Below, piece by piece: positions 1 to 11,328 of a stretch of DNA of 64,000 nt. How positions within the stretch are numbered: position 1 is the stretch's first letter; each line of letters starts with the position of its first letter. A model generated the notes under the pieces. The model ran no database searches. It was not told the origin of the DNA and worked only from the letters and a program-made list of their open reading frames with translations. Source of the DNA: Siphonodentalium dalli (Eukaryota; Mollusca; Scaphopoda; Gadilida; Siphonodentaliidae); NCBI GenBank assembly GCA_032622095.1, contig CP136061.1:126058754-126122753 (forward strand), in the 5' to 3' direction. Made by a program: the position numbers and the translations under genes.

Positions 1-40
1 AGCTTCATCTTTGAAGGAACAGACTGGTTTAAAAAGAACA
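1..40 (-). mobile_element. Edge of a second LINE copy, cut by the gap
   Basis: These 40 bases are identical to 25083-25122, inside the reverse-transcriptase-derived reading frame of the LINE fragment at 24222-25510, in the same orientation. The copy is cut by the run of N. It is either another insertion of the same family or a misplaced piece of the same copy at an assembly join. Too short to say more. Confidence 0.7.
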
Positions 41-140
41 NNNNNNNNNNNNNNNNNNNNNNNNNNNNNNNNNNNNNNNNNNNNNNNNNNNNNNNNNNNN
101 NNNNNNNNNNNNNNNNNNNNNNNNNNNNNNNNNNNNNNNN
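41..140. other. Assembly gap (100 N)
   Basis: Exactly 100 N, the conventional filler for a gap of unknown size. Sequence on its two sides need not be adjacent in the genome. Confidence 0.99.
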
Positions 141-150
141 AGAAGGGCCG

Positions 151-665
151 CCAGCTAACGCCACATCTGTGTGTTAATTAATTACCGGTGACTGAGTGTC
201 GGAACATAAACTTGTGTTCGGCTTTTTTTACAAAATATCGAATAAAACACTTTTTATTGGCCCAAACTCCACAAATCTTCGTATAGTAATAGTGTGAACA
301 TGAATACATATGCCTATGAACTTTATTCGTGGAAATTTCCCATTTATTTGGACTTGTGTTCGGTTAATGTTCGGTTATGTTCGGTTGTGTTCGGCTTTTA
401 TGAGCTCCCCCTCACCAGAGTCATGGCCATTTATTGGATTTATCATGGGGGGTATTTTACCACGCCCTATCGATGCTCTTATTTAATATATCTGATTAGC
501 AAAATGATATACGCTATACCAAAACTGTTAAGTTACACCTTGCTGAGACAAAGTCAATATAGTGGGCCTATCAGATGATCGAGACGCCCCCCCCCCCTTC
601 AGACGCCGGATTCAGGGTCTGTTATATGACGTATTCCGGACATCGGATCCGTATGCGTATATATA
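151..665. repeat. Direct repeat, copy 1 (about 515 bp)
   Basis: Near-identical to 2659-3171. Differences seen are mostly one-base indels in homopolymers and in the short ATGTTCGGTT tandem near 360-400. Both copies contain the C tract before CTTCAGACGCC and end in GTATGCGTATATATA. No coding signal: the open frames are short and shared only because the DNA is duplicated. Confidence 0.9.
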
Positions 666-2466
666 TATATGTTTGATGGAGCCTACTATTATAGAAACAA
701 CATACTTTTGATAGGCCCCGTCATGAAAGACAACGATTGTAAAAACTTTGAGTGACAAGAAAGTTTTCCCGCTAGTTCCACTTCATGGAAAGGTTACAAC
801 TCAAAGTGTTTAATGCTCGTCAGCAAATTCTTCCATTCCTAAATTGTGGACAAATAATAATTGTGGAAAGTCTAAATAATATTATAAAACTAGAAAACAA
901 CTAGAAAGTTCTTCGACTGACGGACTTGACGGACAATCTTTCTGAATAGTTGACGATCAGATGAGAGCTATCGGAGGAGCATTGCATGGCTGTGGAAACT
1001 ATGACTTAGCAAAACATTCAAGTGCTCTAATCTTGAGTGAGAAATCAGACATGGGCGAACATGACGGCTGACCAACGCGACAACAGATTTAACCGACTAA
1101 TTTCGATTCCGCCAGAATCTTCAAGAAGCCATGTCAGACTAAAAGAGTAAACCCATGCAAAACTTGATCAATCAACCCTAGCAAACGTCAAAAAGTATCT
1201 TGAATGAGCGCAAAATAAACAATCTTTATTTCTTTCATATCACATTCCTGTCATATCAGACACATTTTTGAAAATAAAATAAGATCTTAAATTCCTGGTT
1301 ATCAGACTTTTAAAAAGATACAATACGAAACGCTCTTTAATCGTATTCAGATAATTCATTTCAATTCAATCGGTATTCGATTGAACATATACTATGATTG
1401 ACATCAATTCCACCAGAATTCCTTGCACCTCACCAAGAGATGTTATGTCGCCAGCTATAACACGGCGTAGAATCGCCAGATAACAATCATATTTTATTTT
1501 TTTTAAATACATTTATTCATTAACTCATGAATGAATTGGACCCAAAACTCAGGCACAGCCTATTTTATTGGGTCCAAACAGAAAATTCAAAAAGTTGACA
1601 AACAAGGACACATGACAATTTAATGGTGTATATATCTTGTATCAACAATCATATGAAGATATCGCCTTATTGGATGTTGGCCAGACACATACGGGTCCTG
1701 GTGTCACGACGAAGAACTTAATAACGGTATGTCGGTGCATAAACATGCGTGACGAAAACGAATATCAGTGTCGTCCTACAGCTATCAGAAATTGGTGTAA
1801 ACATTATTTAATTTCGAACAAAACATGTAATACATACAAACAATTTGACATAAGTAATAATAGGGTTCAAAACGGGGATTAGACAACAAGCCCAAAGGCT
1901 TTTATCAAGTCTTTTTCCCCGGAAGTTTACCCTTGGTATCAGAATAGATACCATATAGGGTAAGTTTAGCAGACGGGGAAAACATGTTAGATCCGAAAAA
2001 TATTGTCAAGGAGGGGGGTATAGAGGGATCGAGTGCAAGAAGGAAAGAACGTTTGTCAAGTTAATTGGTATTACATACCGTGCATCAGCCAAAACGAAAG
2101 AAGGGAGTGAAGCGACTTCAATAATGATTATCTCTATTTTGATATGCCGTGATCGGAAATTGCTGCAGCATGTTAATCATTATATCTATGAACCAGGACA
2201 TGTTGACACGATGTCACGAATAACCACTGTAAATCCCCAAAAAACAGGCATGGTGATAACAAAAAAACCAGAGATGGTGATCGTTGTAGTACAATAATTT
2301 TACGAATGGACTTGTAATAATAACGGGGGGTAACATTTTAGTGAGAATGCAGACGAAAATGGACAACAATTTAACACGTATTTCTCGCGAATAAAGCGTG
2401 CCAAATCCCATCTGGCAGATATTAATTATCACCTATCAGCGGATAAACTAATCCATGAGAAGAAGT
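666..2466. other. No gene recognised
   Basis: AT-rich sequence between the two copies of the direct repeat. Short open frames (for example 1637-1882) show no family resemblance and no splice or codon signal that I can support. Nothing else recognised. Confidence 0.6.
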
Positions 2467-2615
2467 TTGTGTTCGGCTTTTCTATGCCGAACACAAACGC
2501 GTTATACAAAACATCTAACAAAACACTCATCATTGAACCAAACTCCACCAAATTTCGTATAGTAATAGTTTGAACGTGAAATCATATGCCTTATAGATGA
2601 ACTTTACAAGGTGGT
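2467..2615. repeat. Diverged third copy of part of the direct repeat
   Basis: The stretch from TGTTCGGCTTTTCTATGCCG through CGTATAGTAATAGTTTGAAC to the ATATGCC/GAACTTTA block matches 205-330 and 2715-2840 with many substitutions. It lies immediately upstream of copy 2, so this end of the window carries at least three versions of one unit, two recent and one old. Confidence 0.7.
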
Positions 2616-2658
2616 CGTATATTTAGTAGACTGTTTTTAGAGTTATATATCTCAAACA

Positions 2659-3171
2659 CCAGCTAACGCCACATCTGTGTGTTAATTAATTACCGGTGAC
2701 TGAGTGTCGAACATAAACTTGTGTTCGGCTTTTTTTACAAAATATCGAATAAAACACTTTTTATTGGCCCAAACTCCACAAATCTTCGTATAGTAATAGT
2801 GTGAACATGAATACATATGCCTATGAACTTTATTCGTGAAATTTCCCATTATTTGGACTTGTGTTCGGTTATGTTCGGTTATGTTCGGTTGTGTTCGGCT
2901 TTTATGAGCTCCCCCTCACCAGAGTCATGGCCATTTATTGGATTTATCATGGGGGGTATTTTACCACGCCCTATCGATGCTCTTATTTAATATATCTGAT
3001 TAGCAAAATGATATACGCTATACCAAAACTGTTAAGTTACACCTTGCTGAGACAAAGTCAATATAGTGGGCCTATCAGATGATCGAGACGCCCCCCCCCC
3101 CCCTTCAGACGCCGGATTCAGGGTCTGTTATATGACGTATTCCGGACATCGGATCCGTATGCGTATATATA
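2659..3171. repeat. Direct repeat, copy 2 (about 513 bp)
   Basis: Partner of 151-665 in the same orientation. Leaving the repeat, the sequence changes abruptly to AGGGCGGACGCC, whereas copy 1 continues into ATATATGTTTGATGG, so the right boundary is sharp. The left boundary is CCAGCTAACGCC in both copies. Confidence 0.9.
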
Positions 3172-3714
3172 GGGCGGACGCCGTTGGGCTGATACTTCGG
3201 ATGTTATCATTGGTGTTCGGCATATGTTATCACAATTTAGGAAACTTATCATGGAATTAAGGAATAAATCCTCACCAAAGGTTTTGAACAGGCGTTGAAG
3301 ATATTTGGCTAGATGTGTTTGATTATCAAAGTATTGCCCAATGTGGAGTAATTTAATTTTGCTTAACTTTCAGATTAATCACTTTCAGATTACTCTATAA
3401 TCAAATTATTACTGGCCAATGCAGTCTAATTTCAATTTATAATGTCTTTTGATTTATTCCTCATTTTCTTTCCAAAAACTCGAGCTAACAGTATTCCGGA
3501 TGACAGGGTCTGTTTTAGCTGAATGTATTCCGGATTCCAGGGGAGATGGTCGCTTCCCTCCTATCACTGGCGCATTTAAACACCAAAAACACAACCAGTG
3601 GGAACAAATGGTGGGATCATGAAAACGTCCGAGTCGAGGCACATGTCCACTTTATATTTTATTCTTCGTTTGAGTCCTTTTTGGCATCCACAATCCCTGT
3701 TTAATTTAATATAT
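3172..3714. other. No gene recognised
   Basis: No coding, RNA or repeat structure that I can support. Confidence 0.5.
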
Positions 3715-4205
3715 TTAATTATCCCCCGCCAAATTGAAAATTTGCGGGGATATAGGAATGGGTTACGTTCGTCCGTCCGTCCATCTAGCCGTCCGTCCGC
3801 ACTAACCAGAGAGTACTTGTGGGGTGCGATGAATTTAACATGAATTTAACATGCCTTTCTTCTAATTGTTTTATTTACAAACCATCTCCGTTATTTCGTT
3901 AATATAATACGAACACGAACGGCGCGACTTTTGACATATTTAAACCACACCATTAGATTCCTCATATTATGGGAATGATTATAAATAAGTTTGGTGGCAA
4001 TCGGCGACAATATTTTTTTTCTGCTCCTCCCCCTTTTCTGCCCCTGACAACAACGGCGTCACTTTAGAAAATTCTAACCCTCGCCATTATCTTTCTCGTA
4101 AAAAGTTACCCCTATTAGACCCCTTTGTGCCATCTAGGTGGTCCCCTGTGAATTTCTATAGAACACAGACAGACAGACAGACCGACAGACAGACATTCGC
4201 AAATA
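3715..4205. mobile_element. Interspersed repeat with CCGT head and ACAG tail
   Basis: Starts with a small inverted repeat (CCCCCGCCAAATT / AATTTGCGGGG). A (GTCC)n-type run follows at 3768-3800, and the element closes with an (ACAG)n run at 4164-4194. Heads and tails made of such steps are common in dispersed molluscan repeats (general knowledge). No open frame of interest. Confidence 0.55.
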
Positions 4206-6390
4206 TAGATATAGATAATACATGTCAGCTGCTCCAAAATGTGTTCGGTAGCAATTCATGCTGATAAAAAGTAGCTATGCACGTTTATCTATATAATACG
4301 TTTTAAGGATTTTAGCTATACCTGCCATATATAGTACGTTTTAAGGAGTTGATTTCGTGAAGTGAAGTGAAGCTAAGACTGTACGTCGAATAAACGTTTT
4401 AATTCACGAGACAATGGTTCTTGCTGAAAGCCATTTGATACATTCCTGTGTGTTATTATATTATATCGGGAGAGGGGCTTTATAAGTTGAAAAAACTGAT
4501 GCCCCAATCCCTTTTGTATATTATTCAAATAAAATATCTTTAAATTCAAGCAATTTGATAATAGGTCTTACATGTATCTTACATGGTGTGGTGCGTTGTG
4601 GAACGTAGCTGCAGCGATTTCGATTATCATAAATGTGTAAGCATTCCGATGGGTGGTGGTCGTGAAAAGTTCCAAGATACAATGCCTGGATATAGGTTGG
4701 TGGGTTGGTGGGTCTGAGCGCCGATCGCACATTTGTCCATGTTGTTTTTTGTAAGTTTGGAGAATAAACTTGATTGATCCGTGCCATGTAAAAAAATCCA
4801 CGTATAAAGATAAATTACGACTACTAAAATTAGTTTAAATGTTCAGGCTTATAAACTGGACCAAAATAGCGCATTAATCAAGGGATATAGAGAAGTGGGC
4901 TCCTAGTTTCAATATTCAATATTTATGCAATATTTGTTCTTTTATAACACGATATCATGGGGTGTGCCCTGCTTATTACTAGGAAAAAATGCACTGAATG
5001 AAAAAAAGCTATTCTGTTAGTTCTTACAGGTTTCATTTGTTGTTTTTGACCTTCAGTCCCATAGCTCGTTGATTTCTTCAGGTGCTTTAAATGGTATGAA
5101 TATTTAAAGATATACAGATTTCCTGTATCATTGTATATATGATGTTCATGATTGGGTAGATGGGACCTTTCTGGGACCTACCAATATAATGAATAGTCGA
5201 GTGATTGAACATATATAACATGCTAATTAATACAAAACAAGTATTCATCTTTGTGATAACATTTTATTTCTGGATTATCGTTTCTGCCACATGGGATTGT
5301 AATGTGCTCCACTGCCACATCCCCTCTAAACCTGCCTGCCCTTATACGCCGTCCTTGTATACGCGCCTGCTTTACATCGTGGTATCATACATGGGTCTCG
5401 TATATACTAGTAGGTACAGCGCATAATGACAGTGCAGTTGGGGCGGAGCGACGAGCGCGTTACAAGCCCCTGTGCTTCAGCCATTTGGAAAGAATACATG
5501 TAGTTTATCAGTGTACTCTTCAATTACTTGTTATTGAACATATTGCAGATGGAACATTGTATAATACACAGACTGTGCCACTATTTGGTCATCTTGTCGG
5601 GGCTTGTCACTAAGTGAGAGAATATATATATACGCTGCTATCAACACTTCTTCGATGCATATATATACATATGCACTGTTGCGGGTGACCTATAGCTGTG
5701 GATGCTAACCATGCATATCTGACAAGTTTAATAAATGAGGTTACAGGTTACAATACACCAAATGATTTACATAGTCCTCAGTGTTAACAAATCCCGCTAG
5801 CCTGTATTCGCAGGAAAGGGTTGACCCTGCACGAGTATTTAAAATTAAAGAACGTCCTTTTAGACACACGGAAATGTGCCCAAAATTACTTGTAAACGTG
5901 CTGGATCACACTGTAGCTTGACAAACGTCACACTACCCTTAAAATTGAGAGCAAAAATGACATCGAAAAAAACACAAACACCTCCCATAAATTATTCGCC
6001 ATTTTCACAGCCATAACCGTTTACCATGTGCCTATATTTGATGTTTCTCGGCGGGAAACACTTTTGTGCATTTTTTCGTGCACTTTTCATCCATGTATCA
6101 TTGACCATTCAGCTGCCAGAATTTTTATGCTGATCCTAGGGGGTGCCAGGGGAAATCACTCTACTAATTTGTATTTGGTGTATTGTAACCTACAATATTG
6201 GCATCTAGATGGTTATTTAAAATATTTCACACTGTTTGTCTCCCTTATTCTGCTATTTTCACCGTTTTTACATCAAACTTTGGGGTGAATCCACAATTGC
6301 CCTTGGAAAAATCTTGTGTTGGAGTTGTGGGTGTCGGAGATCGGACAGGAAAAACACGTCCGTTCCCGGGGAGGTGTGTCCGCTGTGCTT
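4206..6390. other. No gene recognised
   Basis: Contains a small duplication (ATACGTTTTAAGGA near 4300 and 4337) and several short open frames (4521-4801, 5205-5613, 6028-6395) without recognisable domains. No splice-bounded exon resembling a known family was seen on either strand. Confidence 0.5.
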
Positions 6391-7215
6391 TTTAGCTCAC
6401 CTGAGACGAAGTCTCCGGTGGAGCTATAGTCATCACTCCTCGTCCGTCGTCCGTCCGTCCATCCGTCCGTCCATCCGTCCGACAACAATTCTTTGAACAT
6501 CTTCTCCTCTGAAACCGGATGACCGAATTGGTTCATATTTGGTGTGGATGTTCCCTAGGTGACTCTCATTCAGATTTGTTCAAACGAGGTCATTGGGTCA
6601 AATAGTTGCGAAGCCAGGGCCATAACTCTATCCCTCCATAGTAATTCTTACAACGACTTCTTGTTCAGAACCATTGGGCCGATTTAGCTAATATTTGGTA
6701 TGGAGGGTCCTTGGTGTTCAGATTTGTTCAAATGAGGTCACCCGGTCAATTAGTTGAGAAACCAGGGCCATAACTCATAGTAATTCTTACAATGACTTCT
6801 AAAAAAATATTTGGCCGATTTAGCTTATATTTGGTACAGAGATACCTTGGGTGACTGGGTTCAGATTTGTTCAAATGGGGTCACTGGGTCAAATAGGAGC
6901 AGAGCCAGGGACATAACTTTAAAAACAAAAAATTTAATTTTTGCATTTTGACCTTTAATTTTTGTTTAGGACACATCACAGCCTCATATTTCTTACCTAG
7001 ATTTTTCTTAGCATGTTCATCTGTATGGATTTTGGTATTGTTTATTTAACCCCTTCCACTCTTGTTTTGATATAGAATTCATCCAAGACAGGATTACTCA
7101 AACATTTTTCATCTGATCAACACCAAATTTGGTATATGAATTTTTATACAGATCAAGTTAAAATATGGGTTTGATCCGATATATTTTAACAGAGTTATGG
7201 CCCTTTATAATTCAC
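6391..7215 (+). mobile_element. Internally repetitive interspersed element, copy 1
   Basis: Head CTCACCTGAGACGAAGTCTC followed by GAGCTATAGTCATCACTCC and a CCGTCCATCCGTCC run. After that come three degenerate monomers of about 110-130 bp (start near 6530, 6680 and 6820). Each contains a TTCATATTTGGT block, CAGATTTGTTCAAAT, a GGTCA block, and GAAGCCAGGGCCATAACTC. Another such element lies at 9494-10030. I recognise the pattern as a common dispersed repeat of bivalves; I know of no protein made by it. Confidence 0.7.
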
Positions 7216-7427
7216 ACCTCTTTGCTATGCACTATTAATTTTTAAGAGAACACTGAAGCCTGTATTATTGAAAAAGCCAATTTATCATAGTGTGGTCACC
7301 CGATACTCTTGCTGAAGACTGCTTGCTTCAGACCAGTTTACCATCTGTCATTACAAGACATGACATTAGCTAAACAACTATTCTACCATAGCCTACAAGG
7401 AATAGTCCATTGTTCATTTCTCCAAGC

Positions 7428-7575
7428 CTGGACATAGTGTGTCTGACATTTGCAGAATGAAGTCCCCAGATGGTGAATTTAGTGTTGCTACCCCATACAA
7501 CAGGCTAGCATCACCAAATACACCCTCAATTACCTTATTCTGCTTAGGCCTCATCTTCTGGGACAATTTTGTTTT
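7428..7575. mobile_element. Long-TIR MITE, truncated copy
   Basis: Begins CCAAGCCTGGACATAGTGTG and continues through TCTGACATTTGCAGAATGA and the GTGAATTTAGTG block, matching the left half of the elements at 7966-8400 and 8505-8935. It stops after CTCATCTTCTGGGA, so the right half is missing. A C-rich low-complexity tract follows at 7672-7715. Confidence 0.65.
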
Positions 7576-7965
7576 AAACATGTTTTAAAATTTGAAAATA
7601 AGTGACACCATTATATATAACATCTGCAGAGTTATGAAACTGTATTCTTTAATGAAATTACGGAAACATTCCACCCTCCCCCACCCACCCCCCTCCCCCC
7701 ACCCACCCCCTCCCACATGGCCCAGGCCCAACCCTGCCATCAACCAACATCCCTTCCAAGCCATATCACCTCTCAATTTAATACCTCTTCTCACCACAGA
7801 GGCATATATATATGTAAAGGTACAGGTCATTAATTATATAAACTGGCCAGATGACATGTATTATTCTAATCTAAACATATCTGTAGCAATTTAACAACAA
7901 ACTGGTGCTTCCATTGTTAGGTGATGACTGACATTCAATGATACTGTGAATGGCTTTGATTTCTT

Positions 7966-8400
7966 CAAGTCCGGAAATAGTGTGTCTGACATTTACATAG
8001 TGAGGTCACCATATAGTGAATTTAGTGTTGCTACCCCATACAGCATGCTAGCATCACCAAATACACCGCCAGGGACCTAATTCTGCTAAGTCCTCATCTT
8101 CTTGGAAGTATCCTAAGTATCAAATTGACAGTTTGATTTAGTCACTTTTTCCACCTGTTCAGTTTCAATGTCCCCCTAATTTGCAGAAGATAAAATGCAT
8201 AATTGAGGTGCTCAATGGGTGTGTATCGCCAACTTCAACTGTAGGACTTCAATCTGTTCCTTGGTTTTATTGGCCATTGAGGCCTAATCAGATTGAGGAT
8301 GAATTTGGTGATGCTAGCCTGCCTTACAGAATATTGTCATTAAATCCACATTTTTGGGACCTAATTCTGCAAATGTCAGACATACTAAATTCAGGTTTGG
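7966..8400. mobile_element. Long-TIR MITE, complete copy A
   Basis: The left end (ATAGTGTGTCTGACATTTAC plus GTGAATTTAGTG) is the inverted counterpart of the right end (the block before and including CTGCAAATGTCAGACATACT). About 430 bp, no coding capacity. Copies of the same design lie at 8505-8935, 29725-30145 and 45165-45525. Cut-and-paste family not determined. Confidence 0.7.
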
Positions 8401-8504
8401 CCATTTCATATTATTGTTTTAATCACTACTTATCCAGATGAAATCATACGACTAATATTCAAAGAAAAATGGGGGGGGGGGGTATATATTGGATTAAATT
8501 TGTC

Positions 8505-8935
8505 TTCTATCTGGCATTTGCAGAATGAGGTCCCCAGAGGGTGAATTTAGTTATGCTACCCTGCACAGCAGTCTAGCATCACCAAATACACTAGCCAGGG
8601 TCCTCATTCTGCTTAGGCCTCATCTTCTGGGAAGTATATAGGCACTTTAATTGACATTTTTACTTACTTTAGCCCTTCTGTTTAGTTTCTATATCCCCTA
8701 ATTTGTGAATATAAAATGCATAATTGAGGTGCCCAATGGGTGCACATCACCAACGTTAACTGGAGAACTTCAATCTAATGCTATGTCTCCCATAGCAGTT
8801 GAGGCCTACACAGAATGAGGTCCCCAGAGGGTGAATTTGGTGATGCTAGCCCGCATTGCAGGATTGTGTCATTAAATTCACCCTTTGGGGACCTCATTCT
8901 GCAAATGTCAGACACTATGTTCAGACTCGTCTGTT
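8505..8935. mobile_element. Long-TIR MITE, complete copy B
   Basis: Left arm CATTTGCAGAATGAGGTCCC then CAGAGGGTGAATTTAG; right arm CCCTTTGGGGACCTCATTCT then GCAAATGTCAGACACTATG. The arms are inverted copies of about 45 bp. Internal blocks (AAAATGCATAATTGAGGTGC, GGTGATGCTAGCC) are shared with the other copies. A G tract at 8472-8481 sits just outside. Confidence 0.75.
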
Positions 8936-9054
8936 CGAATATTATGTTCTTAACCACCAGTATCCAGTTGAACTCATTATACCCTGATTTTGCAAAGAAA
9001 ACTTGGGGGGTATATTGGATTGAATGTGTCAGTCTCTATGTCAGACTGTTCTCC

Positions 9055-10030
9055 CATCCATCCATCTGTCATTATGTCTCTATCCGTCCATCAATTGTTT
9101 TCTTCTCCGGATACATATTAAAGACCAAATGGGTTTATATATTTAAGTGTGGATGTCCCCCAGGTGACTCACATTCAGATTTGTTCAAATGAGTTCATCA
9201 GGTCAAATAGGTGAGAAGTCAGGACCATAACTCTTTCCTTCCATAGTAATTCTTAAAACAATTTCTTCTCAAGAACCATCTGGACTATTTAGATTATGTT
9301 TGGTATGGAGGGTCCTTCGGTGACTGGGATTTAGATTTTTTCAGATTTGGGGTCATTTTAGGAAAATCAGTTCAGTTCAACTCTTAAAATCTAATGTCTG
9401 AAATTACCAAATGAATGGATCTCATAGATGGGGATTCACGTTTGTTCAAATAGGGGCGGAGATAAGAGATTTAATTATCAACCAGCCACCCTACCTGTGC
9501 TCCGGCAGAGCTATAGTCATCACTCCTCGTCCGTCCATCGTCTGTCCGTCCATCCGTCCGACAACAATTATTTGAACATCTTCTCCTCTGGAACCATAAG
9601 ACCAAATGGGTTCATATTTGGTGTGGATGTTCCCTAAGTGATTCTCATTCAGATTTGTTCAAATGCGGTCACTCGGTCAAATAGTTGCGAAGCCAGGGCC
9701 ATAACTCTTTCCCACCATAGTAATTCATTTAAACATCTTCAGAACAATAAGACCGAATGGTTTCATATTTGGTGTGGATGTTCCCTAGGTGACTCACATT
9801 CAGATTTGTTCAAATGAGTTCACTTGAAATAGTTGCGAAGCCAGGGCCATAACTCTTTCCCTCCATAGTATTCTTAAAGTGACTTCTTCTCAAATACCAT
9901 CAGGCTATATGGGTTCATATTTGGTATGAAGGATCCTTGGGTGACTGGGGTTCAGATTTGTTCAAATCAGGTCACTGGGTCAAATGTGGGCGGGGCCAGG
10001 GACATAACTCCAATTTTTTTGTTTTAGATT
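9055..10030 (+). mobile_element. Internally repetitive interspersed element, copies 2 and 3
   Basis: A partial copy starts near 9055 (CCATCCATCCATCTGTC) and a fuller one near 9494 (GCAGAGCTATAGTCATCACT, then the CCGTCC run). Monomers carrying CAGATTTGTTCAAAT and CCAGGGCCATAACTC repeat about every 120-180 bp to 10,010. Same family and strand as 6391-7215. Confidence 0.7.
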
Positions 10031-10327
10031 TAACTCTTTAGATATATAGATATTATGAACAGTTCTGACTGTTGTGGTCTCCAGAGTCCCAGTCTTATCA
10101 GTCTTTGCAGTCTGGTGAGCGACCCCACAGTCATTGACTGTCTTGTTTATTTAACATTTTACATTTTACACAGAGCGTCATTTGTTTCATGTTTCAAGCG
10201 CTGCAGCTATATGACACACAGCCGCATAAGGTAAGTAGTTTTTTGGAGAATTATTAACAACGAACTGATAAAGTTAACTTCGAGTAAAATGTGATGACTA
10301 TGAAAAAACCACAACTCAATATACCAA

Positions 10328-10487
10328 TGGCATGATTTTATCGGGTGTTATGGTTTATTGTCTGCCCGAAAGGAATGCATTATAATTAACAGACCTCGGG
10401 TCTATCAGAGGCCCTGGAATACTTCTCGGGGTGATAATCATTCCTGTCAGACCATTGATAAACCATGATGCCCGGCAAAATCATGTT
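10328..10487. mobile_element. Hairpin MITE (about 160 bp)
   Basis: Left end CATGATTTTATCGGGTGTTA and right end (reverse complement CATGATTTTGCCGGGCATCA) form arms of about 28 bp followed by TGGTTTAT. Further inverted blocks inside (TCTGCCCG / TCTGACAG region) extend the fold. No open frame. Confidence 0.6.
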
Positions 10488-11192
10488 ATTACTATTATTA
10501 CCTCTCCGTCCTCGTATGATCACGTGATCGGTGACTTAATCGGAAGCGCCGCAAGTTAGCGGAAACACAGATTCATTAATGCCCGCCACTCGCTTCCGGT
10601 AAATTTCGCCAAAATAATCGAATCTTACCGTGCGGGTAAACTACAGTTAATCTACTAGAGAATGCACTATTAAGTGGTAATAATCGTCATTATACCATGC
10701 AGGCCACCATTCGTCACTGAATGTTAAAATTTAAATATGTTTTTTAATCTAAAGAGAATCGCGATAATTATGCATATCGTATCATGATCACCATCGTCTA
10801 TATATATCGTATCGTATAGCGTATATACTGGGGGTGTATCGTTTCAGACTTTTCAGACATGTTATCATCTCGATGAAATACATTTTACAGCTTAAAGGAT
10901 GTTGACTATGACATCCGACGTAAGTCCGTAGGAAGCGGCGTAACTCCAAAGAGCAGATATACTTATCATTAGCGGTCACTGCATAGAGCAGACAACAACG
11001 CACGAAACAATATCAATTTGCAGGGTGCTAACACGTCAAAATAAGTATGGTTTGTCTGACATGTGGTCAGGCGCCGAATCTAGAAACTGGAACAGATTAT
11101 CTATAGTGACTGTTTTCTGAGCAGAAGTATATGCACAACGACTATATGCCACGTTGCAGAAGGCAAACTTCAGATCCTCGAGTCCTCGTGTG
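10488..11192. other. 3' flank of the DAGL gene, no gene recognised
   Basis: Unique-looking sequence downstream of the DAGL stop and poly(A) signal. The minus open frame at 10788-11003 has no recognisable domain. Confidence 0.5.
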
Positions 11193-11198
11193 TTTATT
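11193..11198 (-). promoter_or_regulatory. Candidate poly(A) signal AATAAA of DAGL
   Basis: TTTATT on the plus strand reads AATAAA on the minus strand, about 130 nt past the DAGL stop codon. It is the first canonical hexamer downstream of the stop that I see, giving a short 3' UTR. The actual cleavage site cannot be read from DNA. Confidence 0.45.
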
Positions 11199-11328
11199 GG
11201 CTGAGGATGACCGATCTTCTATAATGGAAGTTGCTACTCCAAGGAAATAACACATACAAATAAGTGAATTAATTTAGTACACTGATGACATGTGACTGTA
11301 CACGTGACAAGGAAACAAACCAATAAGA

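Noticed and set aside
294-578. 94-codon frame duplicated at 2861-3082, as a possible gene family
   Set aside because: The frames are shared only because of the 515-bp duplication; composition is not protein-like and a third, older copy does not keep the frame.
7585-7894. Pro/His-rich (plus) and Gly-rich (minus) small proteins
   Set aside because: Produced by the C-rich low-complexity tract between MITE copies.
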